Of a stretch of 37,125 bases of DNA, positions 8,692 through 16,800 are shown in pieces. Position 1 is the stretch's first letter; each line of letters begins with the position of its first letter. The DNA comes from Marmoricola sp. (GTDB lineage Bacteria; Actinomycetota; Actinomycetes; Propionibacteriales; Nocardioidaceae), in contig JAOPYC010000121.1 in assembly GCA_025964795.1 (NCBI GenBank), positions 1 through 37,125 on the forward strand, given 5' to 3'. Both the position numbers and the translations under genes were made by a program. A model generated the notes under the pieces. That model ran no database searches and was not told the DNA's origin. It was given only the letters and a program-made list of their open reading frames with translations.

Positions 8692-8792
8692 CCGGACAGT
8701 CTGGCGCACGGTCCAGCAGACCGCAGCCACCCGGCGGCGGCGAACGCCGGCACTGATTGTCTGAGAGTGCTCCGACAGGGCATCCTGACTAC

Positions 8793-9713
8793 ATGCGTGC
8801 AATCTGGAAGGGTGCCGTCTCCTTCGGCCTGGTCAGCGTCCCGGTGAAGCTCTACTCCGCGACCGAGAGCAAGGACATCTCGTTCCGGCAGGTCCACGCC
8901 AAGGACGGCGGACGGATCAAGTACCAGCGGACCTGCAGCATCGACGGCGAGGAGGTCGAGTACGCCGACATCGCCAAGGGCTACGAGACCGAGGACGGCG
9001 AGATGGTCATCCTCTCCGACGAGGACATGGCTCAGCTCCCCGCCAACAGCAGCCGGGAGATCAGCGTCGAGAAGTTCGTGCCGAGCGACCAGATCGACCC
9101 GATGCTGTTCGAGAAGTCCTACTACCTCGAGCCGGAGAAGTCGGGCGCCAAGCCCTATGCCCTGCTACGCGAGGCCCTTGAGGCGGCCGACCGGATGGCC
9201 CTGGTCACCGTGTCGCTGCGCAACCGGGTGTCGCTGGCCGTGCTCCGTGTCCGTGACGACGTGATCGTGATGCAGACGATGATGTGGCCCGATGAGATCC
9301 GCGCCGCGGACTTCGGCTCCGTCGACACCAGCGAGGCCAAGCCGGCCGAGGTGAAGATGGCCAAGATGCTCGTCGAGACCCTGGCCGGCGACTTCGACCC
9401 CAGCGAGTTCGAGGACGACTACCGCGGGGCCGTCGAGGCCCTGGTGAGGGCCAAGATCGAGGGCGGCGAGGTCAAGCGCACCCCTGAGTCGAAGAAGTCC
9501 TCCGGCGAGGTCGTCGACCTGCTCGCGGCTCTCCAGCGCAGCGTCGACGCGGCCAAGTCCGCCCGCGGCGAGAACGGCAGCGACGCCAAGGCCGCGGCGG
9601 ACGACGACGAGGGCGAGTCCAGCAAGCCCGCGAAGAAGACCACCGCCAAGAAGACGGCGGCCAAGAAGACCGCGAAGAAGACCGCCAAGAAGCCGGCCAA
9701 GAAAGCCAGCTGA
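8793..9713 (+). CDS. ku: Ku homologue, end-binding protein of bacterial NHEJ
   Basis: A 306-residue Ku-family protein that forms a ring on broken DNA ends and recruits the ligase and polymerase. It starts MRAIWKGAVSFGLVSVPVKL, the canonical bacterial Ku N-terminus, so the ATG is chosen over an upstream TTG. The core continues through the zinc-less beta-barrel region to LAGDFDPSEFEDDYR and the VVDLLAALQRSV segment. The last ~45 residues are an extended basic tail built from repeated K-K-T-A-K units, like the lysine-rich C-termini that in other actinobacterial Ku proteins add DNA contacts. It is divergent from the ligase operon, which fixes the functional assignment. Confidence 0.95.
   Translation: MRAIWKGAVSFGLVSVPVKLYSATESKDISFRQVHAKDGGRIKYQRTCSIDGEEVEYADIAKGYETEDGEMVILSDEDMAQLPANSSREISVEKFVPSDQIDPMLFEKSYYLEPEKSGAKPYALLREALEAADRMALVTVSLRNRVSLAVLRVRDDVIVMQTMMWPDEIRAADFGSVDTSEAKPAEVKMAKMLVETLAGDFDPSEFEDDYRGAVEALVRAKIEGGEVKRTPESKKSSGEVVDLLAALQRSVDAAKSARGENGSDAKAAADDDEGESSKPAKKTTAKKTAAKKTAKKTAKKPAKKAS
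9625..9710 (+). repeat. imperfect tandem repeats encoding the Lys-rich Ku tail
   Basis: Degenerate 12-15 bp units of the form AAGAAGACCGCC are repeated about six times within the 3' end of ku, encoding KKTAKK-type repeats. Such low-complexity coding repeats vary in number between strains by slippage. Confidence 0.7.
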
Positions 9714-9774
9714 CCTCGGCGCGACGCGGGGTGTTTGACCCCCGTTCAGACAGGGCATCCACCACTTGCTTTTT

Positions 9775-9844
9775 GACGCGTAACCAACGCACTCGCGGAG
9801 CGTTGAACCGTCATTGACTACGCGTCGGGATGCCCCCGCATCCC
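9775..9844 (+). promoter_or_regulatory. structured 5' leader upstream of the surface protein/sortase genes
   Basis: The 157-nt gap after ku contains an unusually ordered set of perfect inverted repeats. Outer stem: GACGCGTA (9775-9782) with TACGCGTC (9819-9826). Nested inside: CAACGC (9785-9790) with GCGTTG (9800-9805). Directly abutting: GGGATGC (9827-9833) with GCATCCC (9838-9844) and a CCCC loop. The ribosome binding site GGGGAGGG and ATG follow within 30 nt. GGGCATCC (9753-9760) can also pair with GGATGCCC (9828-9835), which would exclude the last hairpin. It could be a cis-regulatory RNA or a cluster of protein operators. I do not recognise a known riboswitch consensus. Confidence 0.45.
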
Positions 9845-9870
9845 CTCGCACTTCCTGGGGAGGGAACTCA

Positions 9871-11151
9871 ATGCGCTCATCCTTGCGCTTCGCGTCCATC
9901 GTCGGAGCCTTCGCGCTCAGCACGGTGGCCATCACTCCGGCCATGGCCGCGGCCCCGGTGTCGCAGGCGGGCGCCAACGCGGTCTACCTCGCCGTCGCCG
10001 GCAACGGTCAGGGCACGGGCACCGTCACCGCGACCAACGACGGGTCCGGCGAGAAGAAGAACAACGTCGGTACTGCGCCCACGGTCGTGGGGGCTCTCGG
10101 CAACAACCCGGTCCTCAAGGCGGGCGTCGCGGCCCAGGACGCCACCGCTGGTGTCGCGGACGGCGCCGGCAACTCGGCGGCCTGTGCGGGACTCGCCGGC
10201 GAGGACGGCTCGGTCGTGAAGATCGGCAGCGGTAACTGCCTCAAGCCCGGCAAGGCCCTCACCCTGTCGCTGGCGAACCTCGACCTCAGCAACACCACCC
10301 TGATCCAGCCGGGTACGGCGCTCGACCCCCTGACCAGCCAGCTCCCCGCCCTGCCCGTCGGGCAGACCCTCGGCACGGTGACTGCGGCGATCGAGGACGC
10401 GATCGCCGGCACCCCGCTCGGCGAGATCGGCCTCAGCGGCAACTTCGGCGCCCTCCAGGCACGATGCACCGCGAGCCCCGGGACCGCGCAGGGCACGGCC
10501 AACCTCGCGAACACCTCGGGCGACGACCAGCACACCCCGATCACCCTGTCGCTGCCGGGCGGGACCTCCGTCATCCTGGCCAAGATCCCGGTGAACCCCG
10601 CTCCGAACACGAAGGTGGTCACCGGCCTCGACACCGTGACCCAGGACATCGTGAACGCCCTCAAGACCCAGTTCAACGATGCGCTCGACGGCGTCGCCGC
10701 CCCGCTGGACACCGTCGTAGACGCCATCCAGGACCAGCTGGTCACGAACCTGGTCGCCCAGCTCCAGCCCGCCCTGCAGCCGCTCGAGCAGCAGGTGCTC
10801 GACATCACGCTGAACAAGCAGACGCATCCCACGCCGGACTCCATCAAGGTGAACGCCCTCGACCTGCAGCTCCTCCCCGCCGCGCAGGCCGCCGTGGGCA
10901 GCTCGCTGGTCAACCTGCAGATCGGCAACGTCGCCTGCGGCCCCAGCGGTCGGGTCGCCTCGTCGGCGGCGGTCGCAGCGCCTGAGGCCCCGGCAGCCCT
11001 GCCGACCTCGGTCTCCGCCGGCTACGCGGCCATGCCCGGGCAGCACGCCGGACAGGGTGACGACTCGAGCAACGCGATCGTTCTCGGTGCCTTCGCGCTG
11101 CTGATGGCCGGCGCCGCCGGGTTCATCTCCTTCCGTCGCCTCCACCGCTGA
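9871..11151 (+). CDS. secreted surface protein with C-terminal membrane anchor
   Basis: A 426-residue exported protein of unknown function. The ATG has a strong site (GGGGAGGGAACTCA). A Sec signal peptide spans residues 1-28 (basic start, FASIVGAFALSTVAIT, cleavage near AMA-A). The mature part is Ala/Thr/Asn/Leu-rich with few Cys, and repeatedly mentions LP- and PL-containing stretches (DPLTSQLPALPVGQTLG); no enzyme motif is visible. The C-terminus is a single hydrophobic segment (NAIVLGAFALLMAGAAGFIS) followed by a basic tail FRRLHR, the architecture of sortase substrates. No LPxTG box precedes it directly; the nearest candidate is LPTSV, about 50 residues from the end. A class F sortase gene follows 20 nt downstream. 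Confidence 0.85.
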   Translation: MRSSLRFASIVGAFALSTVAITPAMAAAPVSQAGANAVYLAVAGNGQGTGTVTATNDGSGEKKNNVGTAPTVVGALGNNPVLKAGVAAQDATAGVADGAGNSAACAGLAGEDGSVVKIGSGNCLKPGKALTLSLANLDLSNTTLIQPGTALDPLTSQLPALPVGQTLGTVTAAIEDAIAGTPLGEIGLSGNFGALQARCTASPGTAQGTANLANTSGDDQHTPITLSLPGGTSVILAKIPVNPAPNTKVVTGLDTVTQDIVNALKTQFNDALDGVAAPLDTVVDAIQDQLVTNLVAQLQPALQPLEQQVLDITLNKQTHPTPDSIKVNALDLQLLPAAQAAVGSSLVNLQIGNVACGPSGRVASSAAVAAPEAPAALPTSVSAGYAAMPGQHAGQGDDSSNAIVLGAFALLMAGAAGFISFRRLHR

Positions 11152-11171
11152 TCCCGGACGCAGGAACCGTC

Positions 11172-11783
11172 ATGAACGAGTCTGTCTGGGACGCCCGGAT
11201 CGCCACGTGGATGTCATCGCTGCTGGTGCTCTGCGGCGTGCTCGCCGTGGCTGGCCTGGTGCTGCCCTCCCCCGCCGTCGAGGCGGCGCCGACGCCGGGC
11301 TACCAGGCGATGGCGGCGCCGGCGAAGCCGGTACGGCTGGTGGTTCCCGCACTCAAGATCAGGGCGCCGATCCTGCCGATCGAGGTCACCCCCCAGGCGG
11401 TCCTGGACCCGCCACGCAACCCGCGTGACGTCGGCTGGTGGCAGCGCAGCGCCCGCCCCGGGGCCACCAAGGGCCAGACCGTGCTGACCGGTCACACCGT
11501 GCACACCGGCGGCGGCGTGATGGACCGGCTCGGCAAGCTGCGCAAGGGACAGCTGGTCCGGGTCGTCACCCCCAAGGGGACGATGACCTACAGCACCACC
11601 CGTGTGGTCACCTGGAGCAAGGCCGAGCTCGCCAGGCGTGCGGTGAGCATCTTCGCCCAGACCCGTCCGACCAACCGCCTGGTGCTGATCACCTGCAGCG
11701 GCTGGACCGGCAAGGACTACACCAGCAACGTGGTCGTCTTCGCCAAGCCGCTCGGGGTGCGGGAGAAGACCGCAGCGGCCTAG
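11172..11783 (+). CDS. class F sortase
   Basis: A 203-residue membrane-anchored transpeptidase that would attach surface proteins to the cell wall. An N-terminal anchor spans about residues 14-33 (MSSLLVLCGVLAVAGLVLP). The sortase barrel starts at KPVRLVVPALKIRAPI. The catalytic His lies in TGHTVHTGG and the nucleophile Cys in LITCSGW. The usual catalytic Arg a few residues after the Cys (often Y-R-x-N) appears here as Y-T-S-N, so it may be replaced. The start follows the surface protein by 20 nt with CAGGAAC upstream. The pairing suggests a dedicated sortase for the upstream protein. Its stop codon overlaps that of the HNH remnant on the other strand. Confidence 0.9.
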   Translation: MNESVWDARIATWMSSLLVLCGVLAVAGLVLPSPAVEAAPTPGYQAMAAPAKPVRLVVPALKIRAPILPIEVTPQAVLDPPRNPRDVGWWQRSARPGATKGQTVLTGHTVHTGGGVMDRLGKLRKGQLVRVVTPKGTMTYSTTRVVTWSKAELARRAVSIFAQTRPTNRLVLITCSGWTGKDYTSNVVVFAKPLGVREKTAAA

Positions 11784-11950
11784 GCCCGTCGGCAGTGCCT
11801 GATGTCGCCGTTGGGCATCCGGCTGGCGTCGAAGTGGTCGTCGTGGAGGCGGTGGTGGTGCCAGGAGCAGAGCAGCACCCCATCCCCGAGGTGCGTCCTG
11901 CCGCCGTGGGCCCAAGGTCTGCCCCAGTGGTGGGCCTCGCACCACGACCG
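11780..11950 (-). pseudogene. C-terminal remnant of a DUF222/13E12-type HNH endonuclease
   Basis: Only the last 56 codons of an HNH nuclease gene remain. The frame reads WCEAHHWGRPWAHGG, then LGDGVLLCSWHHHRLH, which is the zinc-binding and catalytic core of actinobacterial DUF222/13E12-repeat HNH proteins. An in-frame TGA lies just upstream (11951-11953), and no usable start codon or N-terminal DUF222 domain is present. Intact members are about 350-500 residues. The fragment begins only 5 bp from a LexA-box-like site, as though an internal deletion had joined the promoter region to the 3' end. It overlaps the sortase stop codon tail to tail. Confidence 0.75.
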
Positions 11951-11955
11951 TCAGA

Positions 11956-11971
11956 TCGCACGTATGTTCGA
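11956..11971. promoter_or_regulatory. LexA (SOS) box-like site
   Basis: The sequence TCGCAC-GTAT-GTTCGA matches the actinobacterial SOS box TCGAAC-N4-GTTCGA at 11 of 12 defined positions. It is directly upstream of the HNH remnant on the minus strand. Several 13E12-type HNH genes in mycobacteria are known LexA targets, so the site probably belonged to the intact gene. It could now influence the small plus-strand gene at 12137, though that is 165 bp away. Confidence 0.55.
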
Positions 11972-12057
11972 TTCTACAGGCATCGCCGGCGCTTCCTCAA
12001 GGGGCCGGACCCAACCGGTTGTTGCAACGGACCTTGCAGACTCGCGCGAAGGTGTCC

Positions 12058-12090
12058 TTGACTCTTTCAGTGCACGACTGTTCACTGAAA
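12058..12090 (+). promoter_or_regulatory. candidate promoter with overlapping dyad upstream of the 61-residue gene
   Basis: A perfect inverted repeat, TTTCAGTG (12065-12072) and CACTGAAA (12083-12090), is separated by 10 nt. TTGACT (12058-12063) sits at -35 spacing (17 nt) from TTCACT (12081-12086), a poor -10 match. If this is a promoter, a dimeric regulator bound to the dyad would cover it. It is 47 nt upstream of the 12137 start codon. Confidence 0.3.
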
Positions 12091-12136
12091 TCTCGACGGC
12101 GGCTCACCGCACGCTGCCTCTACCCCAGGAGAGACC

Positions 12137-12322
12137 ATGCTCAAGGACCTGTCGGGTGTCGGCGCCCTGCACGACGCGCTCACCACCACCAACTCCCTGC
12201 TCGCGGCCGTCTTGGCGGAGCTCCAGGAGACCAACTCGGTGCGTCTCGAGGCGATCGCCGAGGAGCTGCGCGCCCTGAACGCAGGGATGGCGAACCAGGC
12301 CGTCGGCGTACGACAGTCCTGA
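12137..12322 (+). CDS. 61-residue coiled-coil-like protein of unknown function
   Basis: The ATG follows AGGAGAGACC, a near-ideal ribosome binding site, and codon usage is high-GC at third positions. These support a real gene despite its size. The product (MLKDLSGVGALHDALTTTNS onward) has heptad-like Leu/Ala spacing in ALTTTNSLLAAVLAELQETN and an acidic helix LEAIAEELRALNAGM. It is probably a short helical or coiled-coil oligomer. There is no signal peptide, membrane segment or known domain. It lies in the interval between a decayed HNH gene and an SDR gene, with a dyad-containing candidate promoter 50-80 nt upstream. I do not recognise the family. Confidence 0.65.
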   Translation: MLKDLSGVGALHDALTTTNSLLAAVLAELQETNSVRLEAIAEELRALNAGMANQAVGVRQS

Positions 12323-12353
12323 CCCACCACCTCGCTCGATCCGGGGGAACCGG

Positions 12354-13265
12354 CTACCGAGCCTGGCGATCCTGCTCGACGTGCGCCCGCGCCGCAGGCG
12401 AGTCCGGCATCCGCGCGGCCATCCTCGCCATCGCCGCGTCCATCGCCCGCGGGGCGAGCAGGTTGAGCACCTCCCCCACGCGTCCGGCCGCGGTGGAGAT
12501 CGTCAGCGGCCGGTCCTCGAGGGCGCGTACGACGAGCAGCGCCGCCCGCTCCGGGCTCTTGGCCGGGGCGTTGCGGTAGGCGTCGGTCGCCTCGATCATG
12601 TCGGTGCGCACCAGGTCGAGCCGCAGGTTGGTGAAGGTGACGTTGTCCGACCAGGCCTCGCGCCCCGCGATCCGGGCGAACGAGTCGAGCGCGGTCTTCG
12701 AGGCGATGTACGCCGAGAACTTCGGCGCCTTGAGCTGCACGCCCCAGGTCACGATGTTCACGACGTGGCCGAACCTCCGTTGCCGCATCCGAGGCAGCAG
12801 GCCGAGAGTGAGCCGCACCGGCCCGAAGTAGTTGATCGCCATCGTGCGCTCGAAGTCGTGCATCCGGTCGTAGGACAGCTCCAGCGACCGCCGGATCGAG
12901 CGCCCCGCGTTGTTGACGAGCAGGTCCACGTGGTCGTGCTCGCGCAGGACCTGCTCGACCAGGGCGTCCGTGGCCGCGGCGTCGGTGAGGTCGCAGGCGT
13001 AGCCGGACGCGACACCGCCCGCCTCCTGGATCTGACGTACGACGCGGTCCAGCTCGGCCCGGCGCCGCGCGACGCACAGCACCACTGCTCCACGGGAGGC
13101 GACGGCCTTCGCGGTCGCCTCCCCCACCCCCGACGAGGCTCCCGTCACGAGCACGATCCGGCCGACGAGCGGACTGGGCAGCGGGGACCCGAGCAGCCGC
13201 GCCACGGGCGCGACGAGACGACGCCTCAGGATCGCCTTGGGGGTGATCAGCAGGAGCGAGGGCAT
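12354..13265 (-). CDS. SDR family NAD(P)-dependent oxidoreductase (acyl reductase-like)
   Basis: About 303 residues. It has an N-terminal amphipathic or hydrophobic leader (LLLITPKAILRRRLVAPVAR), then the Rossmann motif VLVTGASSGVGEATA, ARRRAEL after beta-2 (NADP preference), the DLTD and NNAG motifs and the catalytic YIASK. The usual active-site Ser, 13 residues before the Tyr, aligns with Thr in NIVTWGV. The extended C-terminus (RVGEVLNLLAPRAMDAAMAR) and N-terminal leader resemble membrane-associated SDRs related to fatty acyl-CoA reductases, but the substrate is unknown. Start is uncertain: ATG at 13265 is chosen, while GTG at 13310 and ATG at 13289 are also open. No clear ribosome binding site separates them. 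Confidence 0.85.
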   Translation of the reverse strand: MPSLLLITPKAILRRRLVAPVARLLGSPLPSPLVGRIVLVTGASSGVGEATAKAVASRGAVVLCVARRRAELDRVVRQIQEAGGVASGYACDLTDAAATDALVEQVLREHDHVDLLVNNAGRSIRRSLELSYDRMHDFERTMAINYFGPVRLTLGLLPRMRQRRFGHVVNIVTWGVQLKAPKFSAYIASKTALDSFARIAGREAWSDNVTFTNLRLDLVRTDMIEATDAYRNAPAKSPERAALLVVRALEDRPLTISTAAGRVGEVLNLLAPRAMDAAMARMAARMPDSPAARAHVEQDRQAR

Positions 13266-13399
13266 GCAGCGAAGGCTAGCGGCCGCCATCCCGGCCGCGA
13301 TCCAGGCCACGATCCCGCCATGATCCGGACGGGACTGGCGTTCTGGACCACACGGCGAACGCTCGAAACACCACTAAGCCACTAGAAGAACATCACAAA

Positions 13400-13802
13400 A
13401 TGTTCCGTCACCGACCAGCTCCTCGCCAACAACGCCGAGTACGCCGCCTCCTTCGAAGGCCCGCTCCCCCTCCCGCCCGCCAGCAAGCTCGCCCTGGTCG
13501 CCTGCATGGACGCCCGCCTCGACGTCTACTCCGCGCTCGGCCTCGAGGAGGGCGAGTCGCACGTCATCCGCAACGCCGGTGGGGTGACCACCGACGACGA
13601 GATCCGCTCCCTGACCATCAGCCAGCGCCTGCTCGGCACCGAGGAGATCATCCTGATCCACCACACCGACTGCGGGATGCTCACCTTCACCGACGACGAG
13701 TTCAAGAAGTTGATCCAGGACGAGGTCGGCATCACGCCGGAGTGGGCCGCCGAGGCCTTCCCCGACGTGGCCACCGGCAAGCTCGACGAGGTCGACGCCT
13801 GA
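13400..13802 (+). pseudogene. beta-carbonic anhydrase, frameshifted at the start and internally deleted
   Basis: The frame ending at 13802 encodes a clear beta-class carbonic anhydrase: VTDQLLANNAEYAASFEG, the first zinc-ligand region ACMDARLDVY, VIRNAGG, and HHTDCGM with the other two ligands. Two lesions are visible. First, this frame has no ATG/GTG/TTG start upstream of the Cys ligand: a TAG lies at 13383 and the only ATG (13400) is one base out of frame, as if the T at 13402/13403 were duplicated. Second, the protein jumps from AAEAFPDV directly to ATGKLDEV, lacking about 30 residues that similar ~160-residue enzymes carry there. A product starting at the internal ATG (13506) would lose the first zinc Cys. 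Confidence 0.7.
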
Positions 13803-13823
13803 CCCTGTCCCTGCCCTGAGGAC

Positions 13824-16800
13824 TCAGAGCAGGGAGCGCACCACGCGCAGCGCCACCGAGAGCCGGGCCAGGTCGGTGTCCTCGTCGGAGCAGATCTCCT
13901 GCAGCGTGGCCACGGCCTGCGTGGTGTCCTTCTCGGAGGGCGGGTGGCCGGCGAGCTCCTGCGCGGAGAGCTGGGCGTGCACCGCGTGCAGGTCGTCGCG
14001 CAGGGCCGCCCGCGCCATGGTCTGCCACCGGTCCTGGCGGGGCAGCGCCAGGATGCGGGAGACCAGCAGCGGCAGCCCGAGCCGCTCGCCCACCTCGAAG
14101 TGCACGCGGGCGACCTCGAGCGGGTCACGCTCCTCGCGGGCCGCGGTCTCGATCACCCCGAGCAGCATGTACGCCGGAGGGCACACCGCGACCCGGACGG
14201 CCAGGTCCTCCGGGACACCCTTGCCGATCAGGGCGTCACGCCGCTCGGTGAAGGCCTCGAGCTCGCGACCGACCATCAGCGACGGCAGCTCGGCCATCAC
14301 CTTCTCCACGACCACCTCGTAGGACTCCACCAGCGACTCGGTGTCCTCGGCGCTGCGACGGCTGTTCAGCAGCCAGCGCGACGCCCGCTCCACCAGGGTG
14401 CGGACCTCCAGGCGCATGGCCGTCTGCACGCTCGCGTCGAGCTGGTTGTCGAAGGACGCGATGTGGCGCTGCAGCCGGCCGGCGCCGTAGATCTCCCGGG
14501 CCACGAAGTTGGCCCGGGTCAGCTCGGCCGTGGTCCCCTGCGTCTCTCCGGACAGCCGGTGGAAGTAGGTGATCCCGGCGTTGTTCACCAGCTGGTTGAC
14601 GATCTGGGTGACCACGATCTCGCGGCGCAGCTGGTGCTCCTCCATCGGGCCGCGGTAGCCCTGCCGCATCAGCCGCGGGAAGTAGGAGAACAGCTCGGAG
14701 CGGAAGAACCGGTCGTCGGGCAGCTCGCTGGAGATCAGCTCCTCGGCCAGCACGATCTTGGTGTAGGCCATCAGCACCGACAGCTCGGGGACCGTGAGGC
14801 CCTCCTTGTTGTCCCGCCGGCGGGCGACCTCGCGCCGGCTGGGCAGCGCCTCCAGCTCGCGGTTGAGCAGGCCGCCGCGCTCCAGGGTGCGCATCCAGTC
14901 CTCGTGCACGTGCAGCAGCGAGGGCGCGCCCGCGGCCGCGTTGGCGAGCGCGAGGTTCTGGTTGTAGTTGTCGGCCAGCACGAGCTCCGCCACCTCGTCG
15001 GTCATCGAGGCCAGCAGCTCGTTGCGCTGCTTCCCGGTCAGGTCGCCGTTGTCGACGACGCGGTCGAGCAGGATCTTGATGTTGACCTCGTGGTCGGAGG
15101 TGTCCACGCCTGCCGAGTTGTCGATGAAGTCGGTGTTCAGCCGGCCGCCCTGCGGCTCGCCGCCGCTCAGCGCGCCGCCACTGCGGGCGTACTCGATCCG
15201 GCCGCGCTGGGTCAGCCCGAGGTTGCCGCCCTCGCCGACGCACCGGGCGCGGAGCTCGGAGCCGTTGACCCGGATGGCGTCGTTGGCCTTGTCGCCCGCG
15301 TCGGCGTGGGTCTCGGCGGCGCTCTTCACGTAGGTGCCGATGCCCCCGTTCCAGAGCAGGTCGACCGGGGCGAGCAGGATCGCCCGCATCAGCTCCGCCG
15401 GGGTGAGGCGCTGGGCCTCGATGCCGAGCACCTCGCGCATCTGCGCGCTGATCGGGATCGACTTGGCGCTGCGCCTGAACACGCCACCGCCCGCGGAGAT
15501 CAGCGAGGTGTCGTAGTCCTGCCACGAGGACCGCGGCAGGTCGAAGAGCCGCTTCCGCTCGGCGTACGACGTGGCCGGGTCGGGATGGGGGTCGATGAAG
15601 ATGTCGCGGTGGTCGAACGCCGCGACCAGCTGGATGTGCTCGGAGCAGAGCATCCCGTTGCCGAACACGTCCCCGGACATGTCGCCGACGCCGACGCAGG
15701 TGAAGTCCTCGTTCTGGCAGTCGATGCCGAGCTCGCGGAAGTGGCGTCGTACGGACACCCACGCGCCGCGGGCCGTGATGCCCATGGCCTTGTGGTCGTA
15801 TCCGACCGAGCCGCCGGAGGCGAACGCGTCTCCCAGCCAGAACCCGTAGTCCGCCGACACCTGGTTGGCCAGGTCGCTGAAGGTCGCGGTGCCCTTGTCG
15901 GCGGCGACCACGAGGTAGGGGTCGTCGGCGTCGTGGCGGACCACGCTGGCCGGCGGCACGACCTGGCGTCCGTCGGCCCCCTCGACGATGTTGTCGGTGA
16001 TGTCGAGCAGCCCGGAGATGAACGTCGTGTAGCAGGCGATGCCCTCGCGCATCCACGCGTCGCGATCCGAGGGCTGTGTTGGATCTACGGGAGGCAGCTG
16101 CTTGCAGAAGAACCCGCCCTTGGCGCCGACCGGCACGATCACGGTGTTCTTCACCATCTGGGCCTTCACCAGGCCGAGCACCTCGGTGCGGAAGTCGTCG
16201 CGTCGGTCGGACCAGCGCAGCCCGCCGCGGGCGACCGCGCCGAAGCGCAGGTGCACGCCCTCGACGTGGGGTGAGTAGACGAAGATCTCGAACTTCGGGC
16301 GCGGCTCGGGCAGGTCGGTGATCGCCGACGGGTCGACCTTGAGCGAGAGCCGCTGCAGCGGGTTCCCCTCGACGTCGGTCTGGAAGAAGCTGGTGCGCAG
16401 CGTGGCCTTCACGTTGGTCAGGTAGGACCGCAGGATCCGGTCGTGGTCCAGGCTGGAGACGTTGTCCAGCGACCTCAGGATGCGCTCCTCGAGGTCGTTG
16501 CACTTCGCCACCCGCGCCTCGCTGTCGGCGGCGATGTCGCCACCGTCGCGGTCGGCGCGACCCGGGTCGAAGCGCGCCTCGAAGAGGTTCACCAGGGTGC
16601 GGGTGATGTCGACGTTGTTGCGCAGCGCGTCCTCGATGTAGTCCTGCGCGAAGGGAGTGCCGCCCTGGCGCATGTACTTCGCGTAGGCGCGCAGCACCGT
16701 GGCCTGCCGCCAGGTCAGGCCCGCGGCCAGGACCAGGGCGTTGAAGCCGTCGCTCTCGTTGTAGCCGTCCCACACGGCCGCGATGGTGTCCTGGAACAGC

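Noticed and set aside
8757-8792. Upstream TTG start for ku adding 12 residues
   Set aside because: Ku proteins start with M-R-A/S-I-W-K-G, exactly at the ATG at 8793, and the extra residues show no similarity.
9775-9844. Identification of the leader as a known c-di-GMP (GEMM) or c-di-AMP (ydaO) riboswitch
   Set aside because: I could not find the conserved core sequences of those classes, only the stems. It stays an unclassified structured region.
11802-12278. Plus-strand open frame across the HNH remnant and the 61-residue gene
   Set aside because: It is read in another frame than the small gene, includes the antisense of the HNH fragment and has no recognisable domain.
13400-13819. Out-of-frame open frame starting at the carbonic anhydrase ATG
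   Set aside because: It reads Arg/Pro-rich sequence with no family resemblance, while the frame one base over encodes the conserved enzyme. It is the consequence of the frameshift, not a gene.
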